DNA of 64,000 nucleotides from positions 496,001-560,000 of the forward strand of contig CAJQUW010011605.1 in NCBI GenBank assembly GCA_907163375.1, written 5' to 3'. The notes under the pieces are model-generated. The model saw only the letters and a program-made list of their open reading frames with translations, was not told the origin of the DNA and did no database searches. The stretch is from Prostheceraeus crozeri (taxonomy: Eukaryota > Platyhelminthes > Polycladida > Euryleptidae). Of this stretch, positions 13,100 through 24,953 are shown piece by piece (position 1 is the stretch's first letter; each line of letters begins with the position of its first letter). Made by a program: the position numbers and the translations under genes.

Positions 13100-14671
13100 C
13101 GCTGAAAATTTATCGCAAAATCTTATCTAAAATGATCCAGAACATTGATAAAAATTACTTGTGATGCATGTATGTATGCATTCCCGAAAATTGCTGAATA
13201 CGTCAATTAATAATACTTTCAAAAAGATCTTAAAGAGGCAATTTAATAGAATCTTTAGCAGTTGCAAATAGAAAGAGACGCAAATCTCTTCATCTCTAGA
13301 TTTGAAAACAGTTTCGGCCTTTTTACAGTAGCAACGACTGAGCTAAAGTTTTCCGATTTTTGCTGTTCATTTGCGTGTGTTAGGCTCTTCTTTTGTTAGT
13401 ATTGCTTTTACTTGCAATGTTTTTGTAGTTTTCTTTCAGCCTTTTTATTACATTTAAGCGATTTGCTGCATACAGTTTCTATATCGCAAATATGGGGTTA
13501 GAAGATTTTTGTTAGATATTCCCATCTTTCATTTTTTTGCGTTGAACTCATACGATTAGAAAAGGTTTTGATCTAAGCTCTAAAATATAATAAGTTTCTC
13601 CATGCTATTGATACAAGTCATTGTCGTGAACTATAGCCACAATGCCACATGCAGTGCTTTATGATCCGCTAGTTGAAAAGTGTACATCATAAAGATGCCT
13701 CATTATACTTCGGGAAGGGGGCTTCGTATAATCGACAACGTACTCGGCATGGGGTCTAATAAAACGATTATGGATCAGATTTTATATTCGGAGGGAGAGG
13801 GATCGAAAATCCGAAAAAACGTCGTCCTGTCTGATACTTTTCCCATTGTTCTGTAATCATGTTGACAATTTGACTGTGCATATGAATTCAAACAGTTGAT
13901 AATATTCTCCTGACAATAACTTCATTTTGAAAAATCCAGCCAATAGCATATTAAGCCAAAGCATTCTTCAGATGTTCAGCAAGAAGCATGTATCCCGATT
14001 ATCTTCAATTCAATTTATCACCTTCTGGTTGTTGATCTTGCATGGGAGATTTCCACACCCACAATCGAAATGCGGACACGGTTGTACCAATGGAAAAATC
14101 CGGGTTTCAAATGCGGTAGCTCACTTTTCTTTTGATTTCTGAGACTGACATTGTCATCAATTGACATATTGGACTGAACTGACATAGAAACTTCTCTCCT
14201 GCTTATAGTAATTTCTTATGGACGGTAAGACAGATATATTAAGAGAGGTCATGATACTTTCATGATTTCATCAGACTAACGTGTGTAAATGCAAATGACC
14301 AAATTAAGTAGTGTCGGATTGGTTCACATATCAGAGCGATCCACATCCGCATGTTGTATGTATTTCGCATAAAATTCGAGTCAACCATATCTTATTGTAA
14401 ATCTAAGGAATGATAACTAACTGACTTTATTCTAAACACAGTTGAACACGGAAAGAGAATTTAGATCAGGGACCGGATGGCATCAGAATTGGTTCGGCTG
14501 CCGAAATTTAATCGTTTTAAATACTTGACTATTCGCAAGGAAAATGCCAATTACTTTAGTTGAGTGTAATTGCTTAATCAATCAAAAGAATAGCCCAGTG
14601 AAATATGTCATTCTGGTGCCATCATGTGGACTGCGCATGCCACAGGCCGTGTCTAGACCTGATATGTTCAA

Positions 14672-14765
14672 GCAGAAACGGGTTGGGACCGGGACGGACC
14701 TGAAATGCTAGCACCAATAAATCCTGGTTTGAATATGAGGACATATTTGGATGCAAAGTGTGTAA
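14672..14765 (+). repeat. Dispersed repeat, copy 1
   Basis: This segment resembles 35742-35840 in the same orientation. Shared blocks are CAGAAACGGG, CCAATAAATCCTG and TTTGAATA, then GAGGA-ATATT and GATGCAAA. No tRNA-like boxes or terminal repeats were found, so the class is unknown. Confidence 0.6.
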
Positions 14766-17700
14766 GTAAAGGATTCGCATACAATATATGCAAAATAAGG
14801 TGACATACACATATATGTACATACACATATGTACGCATCATCGAATGAAAAGTGATACACGAATGCATCACAATGCATCATCGAATCTAAAATAACAAGA
14901 TAAGAATGACACTAACTTTAAAAGAAAAGCATGTAATTTGATTAGATAAACCAATGAATTCGCAATAAAATAATTATCGACAACTCAATATAGCAAAATA
15001 TATTGATGGTCTAGTACCAGGTTGCGTTTAATTGTTGTCTTGTACATCTGTTCTTGCTGTTTAAAATTGGTCGAAACGTTTTTGCTATTTAGTTTGCTAT
15101 GCCCATCGATTGGTCATCTAAAAGTATAATTTGTACTTACTTTTACGGGAGAACAGCATCGCAAATTCTATAGGACTACATAGAATTCAGATGCTACAAG
15201 TCTACCGGAAAAAATCAATCCATGAAGCGAGCAGTCAAGCGGTCTTCAATGAGTGGACCTGGGACTTGGACTTGGACTTAGAAATTCAAAGAAAGCGGGC
15301 TCGGTAATGGCCTGGTCTAAAAAATCATGCCATTTTACCGATCTACCGCAAAGCCATGCTCATCGCCCGAGGGGACTGGAATGAGAAAACTGATTCTAAA
15401 TATTCGTAATAATAAGGGGCAGAACCCGGATCGATAAATTCCTACCTATTTACTCGTACTTGTCTGGGTCGGTTGCGGTGGTTAGAAAATATTCTCAGCC
15501 GCTCATCATCATGTCAGACATAAATCAGTTATTCAATGTCTTGAAAATTAAGCAGCTAGGCTGCTCAAAGTTTCATCGTCAGACATTTCTTCAATTGTTT
15601 CCTCATCTCCTGCGCCCATTCTCGTCAATTTTCTACAGAGTCGGACACGTGACACGTGACGCTGATGTGATCAGTGTCAACTGAACGACTTGTTAATGAC
15701 GATGATGTTAGAGACAGAAATATTGGCAACCGTCTTGCAATAATTCATTGCTGTTTTTTAATTTGATTTCGCACGATGTCCTTGCAGTGAAACTTCTCCA
15801 TGTTGGATGTGATCTTAGCTTGTCAAACAAACTCCGAATTAGTAAATTCGACAATCGTTTCCCTGTTAGGATATTTTCCCTTCACGTGTCCTTCTTCGAC
15901 CCCCAACACAATTAGCTGTCACCATGGTCAGACCAGTGCTTGTTAAGCGACGAATTCTGTAGGAGATCAAAGATCAAGCGATTTGCTTTCATGCGTGCGA
16001 CTGCCTTCCTACCTGTCAAACGGTACCACGCGAGCTGTAGTTAGCTTGGTGGGAGACGTGCACTTGGGGATATGCGCATTGCAGTGAGAGCGGTACTGAC
16101 TGATGTGCGAACAATACTATCACCAGAATGGAAGAAAAAGCAGGATGGGTGATCAGGGAATTCGTGTATTGTTCCGCGAAGCTATTGAATCAGAGATACC
16201 GCGTTGTGTGATTCAGGAAAGGCTTTGTAGCTTGAAATAAAATGAACTTTCTAGTCTGTGTATGCGGAATCGAAGCACCTTTCTTGACCTTTAACCGATC
16301 GTTTTTTAAGATTCACTAGTTGCAATTTTCAAACAATATCATTATGAGACAAATGAATTTACACAACCACAGTGCAATATTGTCAGAACAAAAGAGAAGA
16401 GCTTCTCACGATCTATTGCGAAATGAGTCTTCCTTTCAGTGACTCGTTGACGATATTCTGAGTGTGAATGTGCTACAAAAATAAGAGCAAGGCTAGAAGT
16501 TGGTTAGTTGAATCCACAATATGTCATGCCCGGTGTCCGGTCCGGCCCGTCATCTCACAAAAGTATCTATCACGAAGCAGACGGTTCACATGCCCAGCAG
16601 GGTTATAGAACAGTCTAAATGTAAGACAGTAGATGAGGCTCAGACATGGCGATATACTAAGTAGACTACTTATATCGGTAGTGTGAGGGGTATTATGTTT
16701 TTTAAAAGTTGTTAGAGAATGATTGGAAAGATTTATTAAAAGTCACCGGACGTGAATTTTCAAAAAATGTTATATGTAGTTAGATTGGACCCTACTCGAC
16801 AAATCTGATTATAAATATCCGATCTGACACATTCCTGCGCAATCTCCGAATCTGCGAACGTTCATTCTGCTTCCCTCCTAGAGTTTGAAGGAATATAATG
16901 ACAGAATCTCTAGTGTGACATTTGGAAGTCAATAATTTGAATAATCTGCACATTAGCAAAGTGACTGACCGAAAAATCTTACATGGTAGCATAATACATG
17001 TATTACATATGTTTGACAGCAAATAGATTCTCAATTTCTTGCTTAAGCTGTGCGCTACACTTCATTTCTGATGATTTATCGTGACTACAAGAGCGCTAAT
17101 ATTGCATCGGTTCATGCTGTCTTTGTTTATTTTTGACTTGCTAGAGCCTATAGCATTCATCAGTTTTACCATGCTATTTTAAAAAATTCAGTTTCTTAAT
17201 AATTGTTATCATCCTGGTAATTTTTAAATCATCACTAACTTAATTCACCATTTCGACAAGAAGTTATTATACAAACAGGGACTGGAAATAATCGATTGGA
17301 CGATTGAAAGCTAATTACATGTACATCATCACTACACATTTTATTTGAATTGATGATTCAATGACAATTGCAATTTCCACGACCTTTCCACGTTTTACAT
17401 TTCCTTGGGTGGTAATGTAAAATGCACGTCGAAGAAAAGTGTGTTGATTTAAGCAAGGCAACCAATTTCAATTAGTGACTCAAGCAATCAGTTGATTGCG
17501 ATGAATGTAATTAATTGCAAATTATCAGAATGTTAGAACGCACAATTTTGAATACTTAATGGTCATTTGCTCTATACGCTACATTGGAAACTTCTTTTAA
17601 GTTGTTTCATAGGCTATGCCTACATATGTTGCGCGCCACCGTAGTAAAATGCTCATATGCTTATCGATTTTACTCTATTATAGGGAGAAAATATTTTAGT

Positions 17701-18861
17701 CATCCAATTTCGCTCTAATGAAATAAATTTGCTAACGTGAGACCGAACAGCTCAAACTAATGCCATCGATTTGGCGATGTACATTACCATTAGAATTCAG
17801 ACAACCATTAACCGCAGGAATAATGACTTCTTGAAAATAGTTTTATCATATCGATGCTTGCTATTGTTGTCCCAATATGATTGCGCCGTTTTCGAAAAAG
17901 TTATTTTCCGCTATTTGGGCTCGAAATGATCGGGTGGGGATCGAAGACTATCGATAAAACAGGGCCATGTCAGAAAATCCAGGACCATTTGTAGGTCTAC
18001 AAATCTTTCTTGTCCAGAAAAGGCTTTCGGTAAGTCGGAACACCGTGACGATTGGTCATCATGTTCTAAAATGATGACAGTGAAGTCTAACCAAACCCTC
18101 TCAAGATGTATGACATCAAGTATTTCAAGCAGCAACATGCTCATTATCATCTTCTCCTTTTCTCTTTTGGGTAATCTCATCTTCCCAGACTTGTTTTATC
18201 GTAGATTTCAGTCTTCCTTCCGTCAATACGACATTGGCCGCGTGGGAACTTACAAAACGGAAGGGCGAAAATTTCATTGACATTGAGGATATTTGTTTTG
18301 CACTGCGTGTAGGTTTCACTGTTTCGATGACATCAGGAAATTCACGTCTGGACTTTTTGGTTTCAATGGATATGTGGAGGAAAGTGATTACTGACTTTTG
18401 GTCATACTTCCATATTACTCACAACAGCAACAAAAGCAAGTCAAAGCCAATAGGTTTTTGTAACCAGATGTGTAAGTTGAACTGCTTTGAACTTTTAGAG
18501 TAAAGCCGATCTTATTGGAGATGATATCAATCTAGAAAATCTACGTTATACTATTCGCATGATTTCTACCTATCGTTGCTCTTTCAACTCTTTTGTTTAA
18601 ATTTCAACGGGAACGGATGCGCATTGATTGTGTGTTGCCCGGTGCGGAAGAACGCTTGGTCATTGTTTGTACGAATGAGGCTGGGAAAAAGACATAGAAA
18701 ATTCCTCGCGTAGAATGAATTAACCAAATGAATGGATGTTTTAAGCCGATGATATGTTTACTTCCTTACAAATAATGAATTTCATATTTTATAATTTATC
18801 AAATCTCAAAAGTCAAAAATGCCTGCATCCCTTGATGCTCACATTAATTATGATGTTCAAT

Positions 18862-19366
18862 GGCGGCTACGAATCTGCGCGTCTGCCGAGTTGCACCCGT
18901 TCCTCTTCTTGTCAGACAAGATCAAGCAAGGAAAGCACATACAAATCCACTGAGAAGTAGATTGAAATTTCGGGCAAAAATTACATTTCCGTGCTTTCTG
19001 ACGTGAGCAGTACTGAGTCTAGACTCTAGATCCTATCGCATCTGGCATGGAATATCTTCAGATGATATCAAGCGGCATCCTGTGTTTTTGTCATTTCAAC
19101 AACAACTTCTGATTGACATGCTGTGCGAAAATATGTTAAATGAGGCCAAAATTTATTGAAAATGTCGCATTTACTAATATTGAGATACTGGTAAAATCTG
19201 CTTTCCGCATGTCCTTTCTTCTATCATGTCTGACAATAAGAGGAATTGGATAGAATTCGGACGACGGGCAGACTCTTGGTAGCCATATATCTATCTTTGC
19301 ATCTACCTTTGGAAGTTTCACTTCCGGCCACGTTCCTTGTAGAAGCTCTTGCTCACTGCCGGAGTA
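18862..19366. repeat. Fold-back MITE family, older partial copy
   Basis: The left arm contains CTCTTCTTGTCAGACAAGAT and the right arm a mirrored TCATGTCTGACAATAAGAGG. The whole segment aligns with the better-preserved element at 24247-24950. The outermost part of the left arm, present in the other copy, was not found here. No coding potential. Confidence 0.75.
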
Positions 19367-19569
19367 TCACTTGATTTCACATGATCGTATGCTCGTCAAT
19401 AAGTGGATATTCACCATTCAATATGAACATCATTTCAGTAATTTCAATGCAAATAATTGACATCTCCTGCTGAGATCGGGAGTAGATTTTTCGATGATTG
19501 TCTTTCGTGGACATAAAACGACGGTAGGGGGGTAGTAGAGAAATGAAAATTTGACTACAGCATAGCGAA

Positions 19570-19668
19570 CTGAAAATCGCGATCTCTTTTGATTACCGAT
19601 CGATTTTCGATTTTTCAATTCCGATCGATTTTTTTCCCGATCGATTTAAATCGCCGCACCCTACAAAT
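19570..19668. repeat. ATCGATT-rich transposon-end-like patch
   Basis: Several copies of GATCGATTTT and variants are followed by AAATCGCCGCACCCTA. Repeated ATCGATT words beside a GC-rich terminus resemble the ends of some hAT elements. No matching opposite end was found, so this is a tentative solo end. Confidence 0.3.
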
Positions 19669-22600
19669 AAGTCTGCAACTGAAGCCAAATTCAAAAATTG
19701 TCCTTTTCCATTTATTCCGATTTTATCGTGAATTTATACAGTTGGTAGTAAACTATGAGATGATTTTCAAAGAAATCAAATTTCAAGTGGTTTTCAGTGG
19801 TCCCCTATACCGAAGAAACTTGACAAAAGCGCCTGTCATAGTTGCAATGTAATTACTCGCATGCTTCTTGTTTATCGAGAATTTTCAGGCTCAGCCTCCT
19901 CATTTTAGCCAACTCTGCCCACATCGATGTATAGGATATGCCGCATGTCCGCTTGGCGCTGTCCTCAATATCAGATTTCTGAGTCTGCTAACTTGACAAG
20001 CTGAGGATTGTACGAATTGTATTATTTTTGGTAGTGTAGATAATCAAACGAAATGTAAATGCAATCAAATGGACTAATCGATCCGACTTATTTCAACTTA
20101 TACCTATTCAACACTATTGATCTATCACTCTAATTTTAGTTACAGATGCACGCAGCCATAATTTTGAGATTTTGGAATTTTCTTGCACAAAACGAGAAAC
20201 ATTTTTGAATTCCATACTTTCCGCTTGTATAGCTGCATCATTTTATCACATCATTTCTGTTCATCATTGTAGTCCATCATCATGATCATGGACTGTTTTT
20301 TTATCGTGTGTATGCGTGTAAAAACCCCTTGCAAATGTAATGAATGCATTCACTTAAATCTCAACTTAATGTGAATTGAATTACGATACTTCCTATTATC
20401 AATGCTCTCATTTATTGTGATTGACATCATTACAAATATAGATAGTCAATCATTTTTGGGCCACGTCGGTCCGGTGCCATTTGTATATTTCGACAACTGA
20501 CGGATTTTTTAACAAGATAGACGAGTTTGATCAAATTTTGGATGAAAGATAGCTGACCGAGTTACGGGTTGAATTTTCGTTGAAATCTGAATGCGCAATA
20601 GCTTTGAATCCATGTTTCTACATAATTGAGTGCTTGTTATCTTTATGATATTCAATAATATAGCGTTAAACTCGAGATAAATTCATAAAAGAGAAACAGT
20701 TGTGAAGGTACGCACGCATGAAAGTCAGGCTTGATTAAAACGAATACGCGGTCAAAGTTACGCCTTCGAAAGAACGGAGACATGATAACCATGCATTTGG
20801 TGCATTAAAGGCCGGATTGTTTCGCTCAGTCAGCAAGCATGCAAGCCAAGTGACTTTTTATAAAGCCGAGCAATTTCAGCTCAAGATGAAACTACTCGTA
20901 TTTGACAGTTGCTATTATATCAACAGCAATAAGCAATAAAGTAGAAAACAGGAACGGGACAAATATTTTGACAGGAGCAACATATTTTTTACTAATATTT
21001 TGACTTTATTTATGTCCGTCTAGCGATTAGGCTATGATGCATGTACACTCGCATGTGTGTGCTGAAATAGATTTCAAAAATGTACAAAATCTCATAAAAT
21101 ATATTCACATGCACAACTGTCACTTAAGATATTTTCAAAGCAGCATAAATTTCCTGCGGTTACGTTTTCGACGAGTGATATTTCCGCTGCCCGATGAAAC
21201 TTATATTATCACAAACTGATACTTTCAAGGATTCTAAAGCACTCGTTGCTGCATAACCTATTTAGCATGTCTATATTACAAAACTTGATAGCTTCATATG
21301 TTCTGGCACCCACGGTATTTCATTCACTTGTTTATCACAACAGTTATGATACATGAACTTACGTATGCAATTAAATTTATCAATATTCACGTCCAATTTG
21401 GATGTAAATACACGAATTTAATGTAGCACATCTATAATCACTGCCTAGTTCTCTGCAGCAAACTGATATTATGCTATTATGCGATTTGTGAATCTGTATA
21501 TAGTCTATTACGTTGAAGTGAAGCATCAAAGTCCAAAATAAAATATCAAGAATAGGCTAATTCTATTCAAATGATGATAATCGGTGATTGCAATATGGCT
21601 ACTTGCTCACCTTGGCTGGGCATATGGCTGCTAATAAAAATAATTGGTTGCTTAACTCAATTTTATTACTATTAATTTTTGATAACTCCTGCATGTTCAC
21701 ATAAATAATTTCCTTCTTTGACATCACTTTTTATTTCAAACAGCTATCTCAGCAATGATAAAGGTTATTTATGTTTTCTCAACCAATTGTTCGATTGTAA
21801 CAGAAATAAGTTTTGTTTCCAAGAAATTCAATAAGACCTGCATTGAATGATATAAAACAAAAGTATTGATACTTTGTCATTTTGATACACCATGAGGCGG
21901 CAATCTTCACTGCAATATCAAATCAACGTTCGGCATCGATAAGATTGGCTCTCGGATTCGAACTTGATTTCTTCTTTTTATCAGTTGAAAGTATCAATAC
22001 AGATATCAGCAGACATCTTGTAGGAGACAAACCGAATTATTCCTTGCTGACTAACTCCTCTGACAGTAATGAACTCCGAGAAAAGACAGTAATAAAAACT
22101 TGGGCGAGGGAAATCGCATCGTCAGAAGAACGACCAGCAAAAGATCTTCCCATATAGTAAACCATAATCGAGAATTTCTCATCTGATCAACATAGAGAAT
22201 CCCGTTGAGTCATGTTATGCGTGTCATTGACGAGCGCTCATCAACATTACGATCAATCAAGAATTTTATTTAGTAATCGACAGAATTAGGAAAATAATTG
22301 GTTAGACTTGAAGATGAATGAATAATAAGACGCAAATTTTCAGTTACTAAAATGATTTGCTGATTGACAAAAATCCTATTGGCTTTAATTATTCAATCGA
22401 TTGCACTTTTTTAGCGGTCTGACATGATATTTCATGGGAGTGGCAGTTACAAATTCGAAAATCAAATATAATCTGTCATGTAGCAATAATCAGTCCCCAT
22501 CAACTTTCAGTGATTTCCATGGGGTGGACTAAACCCTAGAAACAACATGCATTTGAACAAATATGAAAAAATAAATCTATGATGAAATCATTATGTGAAC

Positions 22601-22989
22601 CACAGGCTCGAAAACTGGTCATCGCGGAACAACTGAAACAATTTTTCAATATAATTCGTTATTGAGTAATGCCCTTGCGCCACCAATCATTCGACAAGGG
22701 GAAAATAAATGGATAGGTTCCTGAAGTGACAATTTTTTGATGATCGGCAAGAGATACGATTTTAGGATCGTTCGGAGGATTTGATATTACTATCAAACTA
22801 CAATAGTAGGTATTATCCAGAATTATTTCATTATGGTTCATTCAATGCTTGCTATCTGTAGATGCTGTCATAAAAAGCCTGTCAATCTTCTTATGCATAG
22901 AAAACATTTTAAAGTCTTCATTCCTGCTATCTTGATGAATGTTGCTATGTTGCAACGCAATTTATTGAAAGAATTCATTTCATTTTCAG
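19669..22989. other. Non-coding stretch before homeobox exon A
   Basis: Nothing recognisable apart from the splice acceptor at its right edge (CATTTTCAG, ending at 22989). A 91-codon frame at 21882-22157 has no Hox N-terminal character: no Pro/Ser/Tyr richness, no hexapeptide and no GT donor in the right phase at its end. Confidence 0.5.
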
Positions 22990-23074
22990 AAGTGGGTGTG
23001 GAGCAGAAAAGGACGCGGCAGACGTATACTAGGCATCAGACATTAGAACTTGAGAAAGAATTCCATTACAGCAA
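22990..23074 (+). CDS. Lox5: Lox5-like Hox gene, homeobox exon A (homeodomain residues 1-24)
   Basis: This exon encodes the end of the linker (VGVE) and the homeodomain N-terminal arm plus helix 1, QKRTRQTYTRHQTLELEKEF, then HYS and the first two bases of Lys24. The gene encodes a sequence-specific nuclear transcription factor of the antero-posterior patterning system. Arm residues R3, R5, Q6, T7 and Y8 and the LELEKEF core are those of central-class Hox proteins. The acceptor CATTTTCAG and donor AA|GTAAGT are strong. The exon begins in phase 1 and ends in phase 2. The in-frame ATG at 22833 is upstream of the acceptor in intron sequence and is probably not used. The exon with the start codon and hexapeptide was not found and must be more than 22.9 kb away or very small. 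Confidence 0.93.
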
Positions 23075-24246
23075 GTAAGTTGTCCATCCGTCAATTTCAT
23101 TTAGAAAAGTGTTGTATTACCGTAGATGTACTGCCTCAGCCCACATGCAGTCACGACTAGATCAATATCCCAAGGTCTATATTGCAGGAGCTTCAGAGCA
23201 ATCGGTCTATTCAGCTGACCGAAACAAACTGGAGAGACATAGAACGGGGTGAACCAGCCTTTGGCATGAAAATTCTAATCCAGATGTCCGGAAGCTATGC
23301 TTTAGGAATCAAAATGTGAATTGAAGCGGTAACCCAGGTGCAGCCAGTGCGAACCAAGTTGGTGCACTCCGAGGTTAAAACTATGACCACTGCGAATTCA
23401 CGCATTGCAGTGAAGTCCTTAACATCTCCTGTAGCTAACATAGGTCTGCAGCTAGCATAAGGAGACTTTTGTCTTCAGACTTTTGGCATTCCGATCGGGA
23501 TAACTGTTTGGTGCATTATGGAAATCACTTTACATGTCAATGCTGCTCTGAAAACACATTGTATGTAATTGTCTTCTGAAGACTCCTCTAAAACTGAAAA
23601 TGTTCCCCTTTTTTACTAAAGAGCATAAATAGATTTTCAGCATTTGCCTCTGCAAATGACATTTGCGAGTAAGAAATGAGTTTATGTCATGTATGCAGTA
23701 GTCTATCATAAAGAAAGTGATTTCACAAAAATTAATTTGAAAAGAGATAGATTTCTTCGAATTAGGCAAAAGTAAAATACGAATTTATTTTTCATATTAT
23801 TAAATTGAAATTATTATATTAATTTTATAATATGATTTCCAAACAATTTGAAAAAAATACTTTTAAGTTTTTTTAACACGTGATTTTATTTTATAAAATG
23901 AATGAATGTTGACCTGGCTTCTCCTGAATTAATGAGTACACTAGCAAAGGTGCACATGTTTGAAATTCTTTGATTTAATCAGACATTTGGTGAATTCTGT
24001 GCATCAATTATCAATGTTTGAGACGATCTGTTAGCGTTGCTATTGAGCAGCCAGTAAAAATACAAAAATTGGCAGCAACGGAACACCTCTGACAGCAAGT
24101 TTATAAATTCAAAAGAGCACAGCATTGACAGTAAATAAACTATCTCCTTCCACGTTTATTCCTCTGACTTTGCCTGTTCGCACATCAAGGAAAATGTGTA
24201 AAAACCAGCCAGGGCTATCGATAGCTGAGTTTCATAATTTCCATTA

Positions 24247-24950
24247 TAGTTCGGCAGCCAGAACGAGTTTCTGCAGGGAAAGAGGCCGAAAGTGAGACTT
24301 TTACAGAATGATGCACACCCTATGCCTACTTCGAATCGGCACATCTGCCGAGTTATACTGAGTTCCTCTTCTTGTCAGACAAGATCAAAGAATTAAAGAA
24401 ACATGTAAATCCAATGGAACGCAGATTGCAGTTTTTGGCTTAAATGTAACTTTGTATGTCTTCTCTGATTAAACGAAAAGTACTATGCACATAGTCATAA
24501 TTTTTGACATGGAATGTCTTCAAGTCATTTCCTTTCATCTTCATACACCGTGTCTATAAAGCTAAACACATCTAGATTTGGCGAGCCTCTTAATGTCGGC
24601 AAACACAAACAATTTGACAAACTTTAGCCATATTCAATCACATTCTCACATACAATGCCGATTAGATGCATAATAAAAGCACATGCACATAATAGGAAAT
24701 GACCTGAAGGCATTTATTTACTTTTCGTTTAATCAGAGAAAACATAGAAAATTTCATTCCAGCCAAAAATTTCAATCTACGTTCCATTGGAGTTACATGT
24801 GTTTTTCCTTGATCTTGTCTGACAAGAAGAGGAACTCACTAAAACTCGGCAGACGTGCCGATTCGTAGTGGGCATAGAGTGTACATCATTCTTTGAAAGT
24901 CTCACTTTCGGCCTCGTTCCCTGCAGAAACTCGTTCTGGCTGCCGAACTA
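24247..24950. repeat. Fold-back MITE, about 240-bp inverted arms, TTA target duplication
   Basis: The left arm starts TAGTTCGGCAGCCAGAACGA and the right arm is its mirror, ending CCGAACTA. The arms match over about 240 bp and flank a centre of about 220 bp. TTA precedes (24244-24246) and follows (24951-24953), as expected for a 3-bp target duplication of PIF/Harbinger type. No reading frame. A more decayed relative lies at 18862-19366, so this is a dispersed family. The superfamily assignment rests only on the 3-bp duplication. Confidence 0.8.
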
Positions 24951-24953
24951 TTA

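Larger units (their letters stand above)
9209..18861. other. Long non-coding stretch upstream of the homeobox exons
   Basis: No convincing exon. The part between about 10.6 and 11.8 kb is richer in G and C than its neighbours and carries overlapping frames on both strands (77 codons plus, 107 codons minus), neither recognisable. Such islands near Hox genes can be regulatory, but nothing here proves it. Paired bZIP-type palindromes and one dispersed repeat are listed separately. I looked for a hexapeptide-type exon (Pro-Trp-Met) on the plus strand and found none. Confidence 0.4.

Noticed and set aside
22833-22989. ATG and 52 codons upstream of homeobox exon A as the true N-terminus
   Set aside because: They precede a good 3' splice site (CATTTTCAG), have no Hox-like character and lack a hexapeptide. 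Read-through of the intron explains the open frame.
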